Program-made: the position numbers and the translations under genes
In this document: one piece after another, positions 8,905-18,022 of the stretch
Layout of the letters: the number at the start of each line of letters is the position of its first letter
Position numbering within the stretch: the first letter of the stretch is position 1
The notes under the pieces: generated by a model
Databases searched by the model: none
The model's input: only the letters and a program-made list of their open reading frames with translations
Told to the model about the DNA's origin: nothing
NCBI RefSeq assembly: GCF_947496995.1
Contig: NZ_CANMFD010000001.1
Coordinates: 864,692 to 928,691 of the forward strand
Direction: 5' to 3'
DNA: 64,000 bases
Source of the DNA: an uncultured Roseibium sp.
GTDB taxonomy: Bacteria > Pseudomonadota > Alphaproteobacteria > Rhizobiales > Stappiaceae

Positions 8905-10122
8905 ATGGGCGTTTTTGGTCTCGATGCCACGGCCAGTCGGCGAAGCATATTCTCTGAAGCTTCCGGCGGCACCGTGCAAGTCGCGGGGGTAGAGGTGGTT
9001 CAGGCCATCCAGAACCTCGCACATGACGTTCGTTTGATCGCGCAGAAACGTACGGTTGTCCGGATCTACGTCAAGCCCAATGGCCTGTCGCGAAACGTGC
9101 GCGTCAGGGCCGAGATTGCGATCTCCTCGACGCGCGGCGGCCCGGAAAAATACATCGTCTCGCGCAACATCGTCTCGTTGCGATCCTCGGATCATCCCGA
9201 TCTGGAGGCTCAGCGCCGCGATGAGGATCAAAGCCTCAATATCGAGCTTCCCCTGCAGCAGGTCGGGGCGCTGCATGTCCGGGTCAAGCGGATCATCCCG
9301 GTTGCCATGGGCGACGACGTTCCGATCAGCAATCCCGACAACGCGATTGAGGTGAATTTCGAAGCCGCGCCGCCCTTGCGCATTCGGGTTGTGGGGCTGC
9401 GTTACACCGACAACCGGCTGAATCCGCCTGTAAGTTTTGCCCCCGACGCACTGCATTTCGATCTCCTGCGGTCCTACCTGACGCGCACATATCCGGTGCC
9501 CGAACTGGAATGGTCCCAGATCGTCGTGCCCATCGGCAGCAACGTCGAACCGCCTTTCAGCGACGGAACGCCCAACGACCCGTTGTGGCAGACCTTGGCC
9601 GCGCGAGTGCTTTTGCGGCTGCAGTTAATCCGGCAGGCGGATGTCAACGCCGGACGGGATCCGCGCACCCACTATTACGGGCTGATTGCCGACGACAGCG
9701 GCTTTTTCCGGGGACGCGCGACACAGGTGGCGGCGTCACCGGACCCGGCGACGGTGGCCATGGGGCCCGCGGGCCGTAGTGGGTTTTCCTGGGATGACGA
9801 TGGTTCTTATGCCGACTGGTATGGTGCGCATGAATTGGGCCACACGCTCGGGTGCCGCCATCCTGGTCACTGCAACCAGGACCGCGATCCGCTCTCGAGC
9901 TTTCCCTATGAGAACGGACGCATTTCGGATGCTGCCGAGGGCTGCGTCGGATTCGACACCGGCGATCCCGACCTCGGACTTCCAATGCGGGCTCTGCCGC
10001 ATCCGGACAACAGCGATTTCATGACCTATTGCGAAAACCAGTGGGTGTCGCGTCACACTTACGATGAGATCTTTGATCGACTGCATCTGGAAGACGCCCA
10101 GTTTGCACCGGCGAACGTGTAG
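8905..10122 (+). CDS. Metzincin-type zinc metalloprotease
   Basis: The 405-residue product carries the extended zinc motif HELGHTLGCRH (first His at residue 309) and a downstream MTYC that fits the metzincin Met-turn. It is therefore predicted to be a zinc endopeptidase. The first 250 residues look like beta-rich domains without a family I recognise. There is no signal peptide at the chosen ATG, which follows a run of eight G residues; a TTG farther upstream is less likely. Cysteines flank the zinc site (GCRHPGHC and EGC). It is the first gene of the quinoprotein operon, 17 bases before the next. By analogy with the protease used in quinohemoprotein amine dehydrogenase maturation, it may process one of the products. 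That is inference. Confidence 0.8.
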   Translation: MGVFGLDATASRRSIFSEASGGTVQVAGVEVVQAIQNLAHDVRLIAQKRTVVRIYVKPNGLSRNVRVRAEIAISSTRGGPEKYIVSRNIVSLRSSDHPDLEAQRRDEDQSLNIELPLQQVGALHVRVKRIIPVAMGDDVPISNPDNAIEVNFEAAPPLRIRVVGLRYTDNRLNPPVSFAPDALHFDLLRSYLTRTYPVPELEWSQIVVPIGSNVEPPFSDGTPNDPLWQTLAARVLLRLQLIRQADVNAGRDPRTHYYGLIADDSGFFRGRATQVAASPDPATVAMGPAGRSGFSWDDDGSYADWYGAHELGHTLGCRHPGHCNQDRDPLSSFPYENGRISDAAEGCVGFDTGDPDLGLPMRALPHPDNSDFMTYCENQWVSRHTYDEIFDRLHLEDAQFAPANV

Positions 10123-10139
10123 CGGCGGGAGGAAATGCG

Positions 10140-10733
10140 ATGAGCAAGACATGTATCCAGGCCGTCGGGATCTTCAACCGGGCGGACAATTCGGGTCAGT
10201 TTGTAGCGGTGCAACCTGCCAAGGAAAGCTACGTGCCGCAGCAACGTCCGGAAAGTGCCCTGAAAGTATCGGTCGAAACCGAAGACGGCCGGAGGCTGGC
10301 GGAGATCCCGGTGACACCGGATTTCGGCAGTTGTGACGACGTGGTGGATGAAGGCACCTTTCAGACCTTCTTTGAACTGCCCGAAGGCACCAAGGTGCTG
10401 CGCTTGATGCATGACGGTCAGGAACTTGCGGTCTTTTCCACATCGCCCCCGGGTGCCGCGGCCGAGTCGTTTGGCCTTGGGCTGCGCAGGGGACATTCTG
10501 TGCCTTTGACGCAGACCGGTTCGGCCGACCCGAACGCGACCTACACGCTGCAGGCGCGCGAAAAGGGAGGTTCGCTCTGGCAGACGCTGGACATCGGGCT
10601 TGACCGCCCGGACGCCGGACAAGTGGATCTCAACCAGTTTCCGCATGCCGATGCGATCGAGGTCAGGGTACTGAAGTCCACCGGCTTCGATACCGAGGAG
10701 GTCGACAGGACCGAAATCGATTTCAGCGAATGA
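10140..10733 (+). CDS. Unknown protein of the quinoprotein operon
   Basis: A 197-residue protein with a strong ribosome binding site (GGAGG, seven bases before the ATG). It seems mostly beta-strand: repeated alternating hydrophobic segments such as LKVSVETEDGRRLAEIPV and AIEVRVLKSTG. It has two cysteines and no signal peptide or membrane segment. I recognise no family. It lies between the protease and the LodA-type oxidase, so a structural or chaperone role for that oxidase is possible, but nothing in the sequence proves it. Confidence 0.8.
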   Translation: MSKTCIQAVGIFNRADNSGQFVAVQPAKESYVPQQRPESALKVSVETEDGRRLAEIPVTPDFGSCDDVVDEGTFQTFFELPEGTKVLRLMHDGQELAVFSTSPPGAAAESFGLGLRRGHSVPLTQTGSADPNATYTLQAREKGGSLWQTLDIGLDRPDAGQVDLNQFPHADAIEVRVLKSTGFDTEEVDRTEIDFSE

Positions 10734-10790
10734 CCCGGGCGTCGCCGCGCCCGGCGGCCTTTTGAACTGCCCCGGTATTGAGGAGGATAC

Positions 10791-12701
10791 ATGCGCGCCG
10801 AGGATATTCAGTCGCTTTCGATACATCCGTCCATTGGAATCGCCCGGATCGGCAACGCGCCTGATGCCTGGTTTCCCGCTGCGGAAGTGCGCGGTGGCGT
10901 GCCGGAAGACCCGGACGGTTTTCGCAACAGCGGCGGCATGATCAAGCGGCAGGTGCCGCGATTTCGGGTCTACGCAACGCTCAAATCCGGCGAAGTTCGT
11001 GAAGTCACGGCGGCTGACGGCACGCTGACATGGCGCGTCGAGGTCGCCAATCTCAAGGCCGGCTGGTACCAGTTTCTTTTCGCGATGGACCTGGATCCGT
11101 CCTATGTGGAAGAGCCGCAACAACGCAACGCAGCCCTGACCGGGGAAGCGCGCGAAGATCTTAGTATTCGGCCTGCCGCGCGCCAGATCTCGGGTCCGAA
11201 CGAGCAAGGGTCCCAGTATCACTTCGACGACGGAGCCTTTTTTGGCAGGACGGTTTACCTTGGCGAGCTGCGGACAGACGAGGCCGGGCGACTGCTGTTC
11301 CTTGGCGGCGCCGGTGTGTCCGAGCCGCGACTGCCCGGCGCACGGCCCACGACCTTTGCCAACAATGACGGCTGGCACGACGACACTTGTGACGGGCCGG
11401 TGCGCGCCAGTTTCGAAATCGACGGCCAGAGTTTTGAAGCGACGCCGGCGCATGTGGTGGTGGCGCCGCCGAATTACGGGCCGGGACTGTTTGGTGTTGT
11501 CACAATGGATGATGTGGTGCTCGATCTCTACGTCCGTCTGGGGTGGCTGGACAAACCGGCAAGCACCTCCTTTACCGAAGACGTCTGGCCCATCTTCGAC
11601 CGGATGAGCGCGCATCAGTGGGTCAACGACGGCATATTGCTGCTGGCCGGGCAGGGCACGCCGCTGGATGCGCGGGATCCCGGAGTTATCGACCGGCTGA
11701 TCGACACATCTTCACAGGCTGCAGCCTTTCGCGCGGCCGTGCTGGCGCTTTTCCGGCCGCCGCCGCCGCGGGATCAGGCGGCAGGATTGCCGCCCTTTTA
11801 CGGTGATACCTTTGGCGATGGCGTCGATGCGGCGCTCGAATATCTGCCGGTGACCCAAACGCAGTACGACCATCTCAATCGATGGGCGATGGGCAATTTC
11901 GCCTCGGATTGGACGGGTTTTCCGCAACTGCCGGTCTTCGACGCCCTGACACCGGAACAGCAGGTCGAGGAACTGGACCGAGCGGGTCTGCACGAGTGCC
12001 TTGGCGGTCCGTTTCACCCGGGCATCGAGATAACGTGGCCCTTCCGGCTGGCCACCATGTGGGAGGCACCCTATCGCCTGCGCACGCTGCCCGAAGGAGA
12101 ACCTGTCAGGCAAGACTACGGCCCGGTCCTGACCCGGCAGGAGGCGCTAGCCCCCAACGGACCGCATGGCGCTTCGGGGCCCGGGTCTCTGACACGTTGG
12201 CTTGGCGTGCCGTGGCAGACTGATGAGGCGTCCTGCAATTCGGCCGCCATCTACACGCCAAGCCTGTATCTTTCCGCGCCCAGTTTCTGGGGTGCACGGG
12301 TTCCGAACCAGGTCATGTCCGCCGAAGCCTTCGAGATTGCGACCTTGCCGGATCAGCCTGAACTGCAGCGGCAGCGTCACTTTTCAAATCGCCGCCTTTG
12401 GCTGCGCGACATCCAGGGGCGCGGCTACCTCGAACGCATCGACAACATGGTGTCGATGTGGTGGCGGCTGGGCATGGTCGAGGCCAAGTCGCCACCGCCA
12501 AGAAGCGGTCTGCCTGACCCCTGTTTCGTGGAAACCGGCCGCTGGCCGCGTTTCTCTCAGGGCGATTTCACACTGAAGCTGGCACGCGACTTGACGGCGC
12601 TTTACCAGGACGAACCCGCCGCGCCGACGGCCGGGCTCGTGCGTGCCGAGGAGGCCTCGCCCAAGCCCACCTTCAAACGCTTCGACCGCGGAGAGGTCTG
12701 A
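10791..12701 (+). CDS. LodA/GoxA-family CTQ-dependent amino-acid oxidase
   Basis: This 636-residue protein belongs to the LodA/GoxA family, whose characterised members oxidise lysine or glycine at an amine group, releasing H2O2, with a cysteine tryptophylquinone made from their own side chains. The N-terminal signature SLSIHPSIGIARIGNAP is clear. The C-terminal third holds GVPWQTDEASC and RRLWLRD. By comparison with LodA (quinone formed from Cys516 and Trp581), Cys482 and Trp537 are the likely pair. The ATG follows GAGGAGG. There is no signal peptide, as in other LodA proteins. The stop overlaps the LodB-type gene by one base, the usual lodA-lodB arrangement. The amine substrate cannot be told from sequence. 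Confidence 0.9.
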   Translation: MRAEDIQSLSIHPSIGIARIGNAPDAWFPAAEVRGGVPEDPDGFRNSGGMIKRQVPRFRVYATLKSGEVREVTAADGTLTWRVEVANLKAGWYQFLFAMDLDPSYVEEPQQRNAALTGEAREDLSIRPAARQISGPNEQGSQYHFDDGAFFGRTVYLGELRTDEAGRLLFLGGAGVSEPRLPGARPTTFANNDGWHDDTCDGPVRASFEIDGQSFEATPAHVVVAPPNYGPGLFGVVTMDDVVLDLYVRLGWLDKPASTSFTEDVWPIFDRMSAHQWVNDGILLLAGQGTPLDARDPGVIDRLIDTSSQAAAFRAAVLALFRPPPPRDQAAGLPPFYGDTFGDGVDAALEYLPVTQTQYDHLNRWAMGNFASDWTGFPQLPVFDALTPEQQVEELDRAGLHECLGGPFHPGIEITWPFRLATMWEAPYRLRTLPEGEPVRQDYGPVLTRQEALAPNGPHGASGPGSLTRWLGVPWQTDEASCNSAAIYTPSLYLSAPSFWGARVPNQVMSAEAFEIATLPDQPELQRQRHFSNRRLWLRDIQGRGYLERIDNMVSMWWRLGMVEAKSPPPRSGLPDPCFVETGRWPRFSQGDFTLKLARDLTALYQDEPAAPTAGLVRAEEASPKPTFKRFDRGEV

Positions 12702-13783
12702 TGACGCATCCGTGTTTCGATGCGGTTATCGCTGGAGGTGGACCAGCTGGTCTGGCCGCCGCGATTGCCTTGCTGGAGCGCAGGTTGAGCGTCTTCATCC
12801 TGAGGCCGCCGGCCGTGCACCCAACGCCGCGCGCCGAGATGCTGCCGCCGGCCGCAGAGCCGATTATCGCCCGGTTGGGCATTGCCGACGTCCTCGAGCA
12901 GGCAGTCGCGCTACACCCCGCGCTTGGCCTATGGCCGACGGCCCAACCGGAGGTTCTTGGCCATGCGTCCGCGCAGCAGCGCACCGCGATCAGCATTGAC
13001 CGGTACGCGCTGATCACGCTTATGGAGAGGCGTGTCAAAGAAAAGGGCGGGCATTTTCACCCGCACCGCTTGCGCGGCATTGCCGGCGCACCGGGAAACT
13101 GGCTCGTTGCGACTGGCGACGGGCAGGTAGTGCGCGCGCGCTTTGCGGTCGACGCGACGGGACGGCCCGCGCATCTGGCGCGGCGGCTAGGCGCACAGCT
13201 TTGTCTCGGCGCGACTCTTGTGGCGCGGACCTTCTTCCTGCCCGCAACCCCTTGGCCACAGCTTGTCATCGAAGCTACAGCCAACGGTTGGTGGTACGCC
13301 TTGCCGATGCAGCAGGGTGGCACGGCGGGGTTTGTCAGCGAAGCCGACACGCTGCCGGAAAAACCAGCCCTGCTGCCGATACCTGGAGGTTTCCCGCCTC
13401 GAGCTAAAACATGGGACGCACGGAACAGCCGTCTTTCACCCTGCGCCGGTCCCGGCTGGCTTGCCGCTGGGGATGCCGCGGCGGCCTTTGATCCCGTTGC
13501 GTCACAGGGCCTCTTCAATGCGCTTTCTGGAGGGTTCTTTGCCGGGAATGCGGCGGCGGACGCGCTTGCGGGTGAGCACCATGCGTTCATCGTCTATGCA
13601 GACCTCGTGGCGCGAACTGCAGTACGCACACATCGTGCCACGCCGCATCACTATGCGACAGCAAGGGGGCAATCCGGTTTCTGGCATCGGCGCAGAGCGC
13701 AGGCGTTTTCTGCGCAATCCGAGCGACCCACGCCCTCCCCCTTTTCCGAGCAAGGGTTAGTTTTCCAAGCGAACTTCAATTGA
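12701..13783 (+). CDS. LodB-type FAD-dependent maturation protein
   Basis: A 360-residue flavoprotein with an N-terminal dinucleotide-binding motif (AGGGPAGLAAAIALLE) and a second FAD motif GDAAAAFDPVASQGL near residue 250, as in flavin-dependent monooxygenases. LodB-type proteins are needed for quinone formation in the adjacent LodA, so it most probably hydroxylates or otherwise activates the precursor Trp of the upstream protein. It starts at the ATG of a TGATG junction with the oxidase stop, with GGAGAGG upstream, so translation is probably coupled. Confidence 0.85.
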   Translation: MTHPCFDAVIAGGGPAGLAAAIALLERRLSVFILRPPAVHPTPRAEMLPPAAEPIIARLGIADVLEQAVALHPALGLWPTAQPEVLGHASAQQRTAISIDRYALITLMERRVKEKGGHFHPHRLRGIAGAPGNWLVATGDGQVVRARFAVDATGRPAHLARRLGAQLCLGATLVARTFFLPATPWPQLVIEATANGWWYALPMQQGGTAGFVSEADTLPEKPALLPIPGGFPPRAKTWDARNSRLSPCAGPGWLAAGDAAAAFDPVASQGLFNALSGGFFAGNAAADALAGEHHAFIVYADLVARTAVRTHRATPHHYATARGQSGFWHRRRAQAFSAQSERPTPSPFSEQGLVFQANFN

Positions 13784-13798
13784 AAAAGGAGTTTTCAA

Positions 13799-15127
13799 AT
13801 GGCCAGAATCAGACATGGCAGCGTGGCCGAAGCGATGTTCGGCGTCATGCAAGCACGAGACGCGGCCGGATTGACCCCCGGCGGCCCGCAGCCGGACGCG
13901 GTCTTTGACCGTATGCTGCCGCCCGAAAACGACCAGCCGGATGAAGACAAACTCAGGATCCTGGCCGACAGCATGAACGAAGGCACTAATGCGTCAGGGG
14001 GCGATGCCGAAATCCCTGCCGGCGTGACTTTTCTGGGACAGTTCATCGACCACGACCTGACGCTCGATTTGGTGTCGAAACTGGGGGACGAAGCCGAAGC
14101 CGGCCTGCCAAACTTCCGCACACCGCGTCTCGACCTCGACTCGGTTTATCGTGATAATCCGGATCATTTTCCCTACGCCTACGACCGCAATTTCCATTTT
14201 ATTGTGGGCACCGCAGACAACCCGGGCGATCTGCCTCGAAACTCGGCCGGCGTGGCCCTGATCGGCGACCCGCGCAACGACGAAAACATGTTCGTGTCGC
14301 AGCTGCACGGGCTGTTTCTGCGTTTCCACAACTTCCTGCTGGATCAGGAGACCAGCGGCGGTACAGCATCGGAAGAGCAGTTCATCCAGGTGCGCGCCGC
14401 CGTGCGCGCCCTGTACCAGAGCGTCATCGTGTCAGAGTACCTCCCGGCCATCGTCGCCGACTCGGTGTTGCAGCCGATGGTCGACGGCTTCTGGCTGGGT
14501 GCCCTTCCCGGGCCGGTTGACTGGGCGACAATGCCCAACATGCCGTTCGAGTTTGCAGCGGCTGCGTTTCGATTCGGGCATTCCCAAGTGCGCTCGGGCT
14601 ATCGCGTGAACGGCAGCAAGAGCGCCGGCCTGTTCGACATCGGCGGGTTCAATCCGGTCGACACCGACAGCAATGTAGCCTGGAACCTGTTCTTCGACTT
14701 CGGCGACGGCGCATTCCAGAAAGCGCGTGATATCGACAGCAACGTGGCCCAGGCGCTTTTCGAGATGCCCGACCGTGTCGCCGGCAAGGACGGACCGTCC
14801 CTGCCATTCCGCAACCTTGTGCGGGGGCAACACACCTTCAAGCTGCCTTACGGCGAAGATGTCGCGGCCATATGGAATATGCCGTCCAAGACCCATACCA
14901 AGGTCAAGGCGGCCGGCCTGACCAAGTCGCCGCTCTGGTTCTACGTGCTGGCCGAGGCCGAGGACTTCGGCGGCAAGCTGGGTCCGGTAGGCGGTACGAT
15001 TGTCGCCGGAACGATCCTGAACCTTCTTTTGCGCGACAGCGGCTCGATCGCCCACACCGGCGGCCCTGAAGTGCCTGGCCGGATGAACCAGGTGGCTCGG
15101 GCCTCAGTTGCTGAGGTCGCGACTTGA
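13799..15127 (+). CDS. Animal-type haem peroxidase
   Basis: A 442-residue protein of the peroxidase-cyclooxygenase (animal haem peroxidase) superfamily. Family motifs are visible: FLGQFIDHDLTLD with the distal His at residue 85, RNDENMFVSQLHGLFLRFHN, and FRFGHSQVR with the proximal His at residue 261. It would use H2O2 to oxidise a substrate. There is no signal peptide. It follows the LodB-type gene by 15 bases with an AAGGAG site, so it is made together with an H2O2-producing oxidase. It may consume that peroxide or use it productively, for example in a crosslinking or halogenation step. Which one is not visible. Confidence 0.9.
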   Translation: MARIRHGSVAEAMFGVMQARDAAGLTPGGPQPDAVFDRMLPPENDQPDEDKLRILADSMNEGTNASGGDAEIPAGVTFLGQFIDHDLTLDLVSKLGDEAEAGLPNFRTPRLDLDSVYRDNPDHFPYAYDRNFHFIVGTADNPGDLPRNSAGVALIGDPRNDENMFVSQLHGLFLRFHNFLLDQETSGGTASEEQFIQVRAAVRALYQSVIVSEYLPAIVADSVLQPMVDGFWLGALPGPVDWATMPNMPFEFAAAAFRFGHSQVRSGYRVNGSKSAGLFDIGGFNPVDTDSNVAWNLFFDFGDGAFQKARDIDSNVAQALFEMPDRVAGKDGPSLPFRNLVRGQHTFKLPYGEDVAAIWNMPSKTHTKVKAAGLTKSPLWFYVLAEAEDFGGKLGPVGGTIVAGTILNLLLRDSGSIAHTGGPEVPGRMNQVARASVAEVAT

Positions 15128-15145
15128 TCAGGTCTGATCCCCGAA

Positions 15146-15173
15146 TGCACCCGGGACGGACGACCTGGGTGCA
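15146..15173 (+). promoter_or_regulatory. Hairpin inside the quinoprotein operon
   Basis: TGCACCCGGG and CCTGGGTGCA form a 10-bp stem (one G-U) around an 8-base loop, 19 bases after the peroxidase stop and 22 bases before the next ATG. There is no T-run, so it is more likely an mRNA processing or stability element than a terminator. Confidence 0.5.
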
Positions 15174-15194
15174 CACTCATGAATTGGTAGGCTC

Positions 15195-16835
15195 ATGACA
15201 GAAACATCTTTCGACAAGCGCAGCCTAGTCGAACAGATCGGGCATCCCCTGACCGCCGACGCTTCGGCTGGGTTGGCCCCGACCGGAGTGCCACCGGTGA
15301 TGCGTATGGTGGTCGGCCTCGACCCCGCTCCGGTTCTCCTGACACCGACCGACCTCGAAACGCTGGGCGATCCGTTCGCGCGCCTGATCCTACGCCGGGA
15401 CGAGCGCCCGATGACCGTGGATGCCCTGCTGGAGCGGTTTGACGTTCTGTCCTCCGAGGCGACGCTAGCTGACGCCGCCGTTCGCGACGAAAAGGTCTTT
15501 CTGCTTGGCGAGGGCGGGCAGATCCCGTTCACCCCTGCCACTGCGGCGTTGAACCGCGCGCTGCGTTTTGTCGTCGCGCGAACGGGTCCGAACGACCGGC
15601 TCATCCTGATGAGCGTCGATGACCGGCCCTCGACCGTCACCGGGCTATTGCAGGTGCTGTCGTGGGACCCTGGCAAGGGCGCCTACAATTTCTACCAGCG
15701 CCGCGACGGTGTCTGGTTCTATTCCGGGGACGGCACTCATGCGCTGGAGCCGCCGACCCGGGGGCGCGGGCCGTTCGACGGCCACGTCAACGGTTCTTTG
15801 GTCATGAAGGAACTGCGCGCACCCTGGCTGCACTGGAACAGCCAGTCGGTCCCGATCCCACCCGAGGCCTTCGCGCCGGGCCACCCGATCCTAGGTCACC
15901 GGCTGATGGCGCATCCGGACGGGGCGGAGGTTCTTGAGCTCGACATCATCCAGCCCGGTATCGACCGGTGGATTGAGGCACGGTTTGATCGTGCCATCCA
16001 AGGCGGCACCCTCAAGGCGGCCGACACCTTCCTGCGGCAAGTGGTGCAAACCACGACCGTGAACCTAGTGGCCTCGGACCGGGAATTCCGAGAGGTGGCT
16101 GCCGGGGTCCGCGTCAACGTTCCGCCCGAAATCCTGCTCAACATCGAGGCATGGACCCATCTGCTGGACCCGCTGACGATACGCGGGCGCGTCCAAGTCG
16201 ATGGCGGCCACCTGTTGCGGGCCATCGACGATCTGGGCATCGCGCTGGAAGACCCGGCTGCGGGCTTTCGCCAGCCCGGCGAGGCTTTCTTCGCGCTGGC
16301 CTGTCCGTCGCCCGCATTCGAGGACCTGAGCACCATCCTTGCGCTGATCGACCGGGGCGTCCTTAGCGCGGGACTGGTGCGCGCGATCCTTGCCGTGGAC
16401 TTCAGCAATCCGGTCCAGTCCTCGCGCCGCGCCGGATTTTTGCGGCACATGCCAAGGGCCGGGGCCCTTGGCACTGGGGCAGGGTCCTGCGAGGCCCAGA
16501 TCCTCGACGCGTTCGCCGCCGAGGCCGCCGCCCGCCCGTCGTCGGATGAGGCGCGGGTTCTGGATTGGCTTGCCACGGGTGACGACGCGGCTCAGCGCGC
16601 ACGGATCGGGGCAGAGATCGCCGCCTACTACGAAGCCGCCAAGCAACGCATGCAGACCGAACAGTGCGTACGCGACCTGATGCGGCTGATCGTTTCGCGC
16701 CGGCGCTATTTCCGGACGCTCGGCGTTTCCGAATTTGCGCTGACGCTGCCTGTCGACGCGCTGCCCCCGGACGCGGCGCCGGTTATGATGGCCCCGGACG
16801 CCACGATCTTTGAAGCACCTGATCTTGTTGGATAA
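15195..16835 (+). CDS. Unknown 546-residue protein of the quinoprotein operon
   Basis: No family is recognised. The protein is soluble, without signal peptide or membrane helix. The first 120 residues contain 'PVMRMVVGLDPAPVLLTPTDLE'-like mixed alpha/beta sequence. The middle holds an aromatic-rich part (KGAYNFYQRRDGVWFYSGDG). The C-terminal 120 residues are helical and Ala/Arg-rich, ending in a Pro-rich tail. Three cysteines are scattered (ALACP, GSCEA, EQCV). The ATG lacks a strong ribosome binding site but follows a GGTAGG stretch. It sits between the peroxidase and another unknown protein, within one co-directional run, so it probably serves the same system. Confidence 0.8.
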   Translation: MTETSFDKRSLVEQIGHPLTADASAGLAPTGVPPVMRMVVGLDPAPVLLTPTDLETLGDPFARLILRRDERPMTVDALLERFDVLSSEATLADAAVRDEKVFLLGEGGQIPFTPATAALNRALRFVVARTGPNDRLILMSVDDRPSTVTGLLQVLSWDPGKGAYNFYQRRDGVWFYSGDGTHALEPPTRGRGPFDGHVNGSLVMKELRAPWLHWNSQSVPIPPEAFAPGHPILGHRLMAHPDGAEVLELDIIQPGIDRWIEARFDRAIQGGTLKAADTFLRQVVQTTTVNLVASDREFREVAAGVRVNVPPEILLNIEAWTHLLDPLTIRGRVQVDGGHLLRAIDDLGIALEDPAAGFRQPGEAFFALACPSPAFEDLSTILALIDRGVLSAGLVRAILAVDFSNPVQSSRRAGFLRHMPRAGALGTGAGSCEAQILDAFAAEAAARPSSDEARVLDWLATGDDAAQRARIGAEIAAYYEAAKQRMQTEQCVRDLMRLIVSRRRYFRTLGVSEFALTLPVDALPPDAAPVMMAPDATIFEAPDLVG

Positions 16836-16854
16836 CTGATTGGAGGACATACCG

Positions 16855-17958
16855 ATGGCATTCACGTTTACCGCCACTGGCGACCTGACCGAAATGAACA
16901 CCGGCGCCGCTGCGGATTGGCATGCTGAGGTCAGCGGATACTTCAACGCATCGCGCAATCCGCCACCGTTTTCCTTTGCTGGGTCCCGCAACCAGTTCTT
17001 CAACCCGGCGGACGGAGTCGAGGCCGATGCCGTCGAAAAGGACATCGGCTGGACGGCGTTTCCCCGACCGCTGACCATTTCCTCGGCCACCGATGAGGAA
17101 CGCTGGTTCCTGGCCGAGGAAAGCCGCTTCGAACAGGTCGAGTACTGCGAATGGAGCACCACCCGCGATGCCAGCGGCAAGGTGATCAAGATCTCGTTCA
17201 CCTGCGAGGACCGCAATTACTTTCGCGCACTGTTCCGGCACCAGCCCGATGTCGTTCTGTCCCTGTACCGCGAGCACGTGTCGCCGGATGTCCAGATGTC
17301 CGACCTGGTGGACGGGTTGGGCAACTACGTGCCGGCGAACCGCTGGAACGCCAACAGTTCGGACGGCGCCATGCACATGATCGGGCAGCCCAACACGATC
17401 GGCGCAGCAGTCGAGCTTGTGGCCGGGGCCTGCGTGGTGCGCAGCAATCCAGACGGCACACTGAAGACCGGCGCGCGGGAGCTGATCCTGTGCGGACGCT
17501 ACGGCGATGCCGAAAGGCACAGCGATCCGACCATCGGCGCAGAGGTCAACGAACTGGCGCGCGCCGGACACGTCATCGCGATGGCAAACCCGCCGCAACT
17601 GGCCTTCGAGTCGATTTCCTTCTCCGGCTGGGACGTGCCGGACGGCGTCGCGCCCGAGCACTGCTGGACCCACACGCGCGGTGCAGACGGTCGGGCCGTG
17701 CGCGGCGTTCTGGAAGCCCCCGAAGGCGCCTCGTTCGTCGTGGGCGACATCCGGATTAACGGCAAGGTTATTCGTTTTGGCGGGCAGGTGGCCGACGGCA
17801 TCCGGATCAAGGTCACCGGACTCGCGCACAGGCTTGGACAGGCGACAATCGAGGCTGAAACCGGCTGCCTTGGCGATCCGGTATTTGGTGCCGCAGGTGG
17901 CGCCACCCCAACGCCGACGCCCGCAGCCGGTCAAGTGAACCGTTTTCGCAGGATTTGA
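16855..17958 (+). CDS. Unknown 367-residue protein of the quinoprotein operon
   Basis: The ATG at 16855 follows TGGAGG at eight bases, so the five upstream residues in frame are left out. The protein is soluble, Trp- and Cys-containing (YCEW, TCED, LCGR, EHCWTH, GCLG), and appears mixed alpha/beta. A segment SDPTIGAEVNELARAGHVI followed by ANPPQLAF looks like a conserved core, but I cannot name a family. The C-terminus is a low-complexity TPTPTPAAG linker ending in basic residues. It is cotranscribed with its neighbours (19 bases after the previous stop). Confidence 0.8.
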   Translation: MAFTFTATGDLTEMNTGAAADWHAEVSGYFNASRNPPPFSFAGSRNQFFNPADGVEADAVEKDIGWTAFPRPLTISSATDEERWFLAEESRFEQVEYCEWSTTRDASGKVIKISFTCEDRNYFRALFRHQPDVVLSLYREHVSPDVQMSDLVDGLGNYVPANRWNANSSDGAMHMIGQPNTIGAAVELVAGACVVRSNPDGTLKTGARELILCGRYGDAERHSDPTIGAEVNELARAGHVIAMANPPQLAFESISFSGWDVPDGVAPEHCWTHTRGADGRAVRGVLEAPEGASFVVGDIRINGKVIRFGGQVADGIRIKVTGLAHRLGQATIEAETGCLGDPVFGAAGGATPTPTPAAGQVNRFRRI

Positions 17959-18022
17959 CCGCGAATCGTGCCGGTTGGTTCGACCAGCATTCCAGACACC
18001 AGACCGACCCTCGGGGGCACAC

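Noticed and set aside
10059-11615. Long open frame (518 codons) on the minus strand opposite the protease and LodA genes
   Set aside because: It is the antisense of well-supported genes, rich in Arg, Pro and His, as expected of shadow frames in GC-rich DNA, and it has no ribosome binding site.
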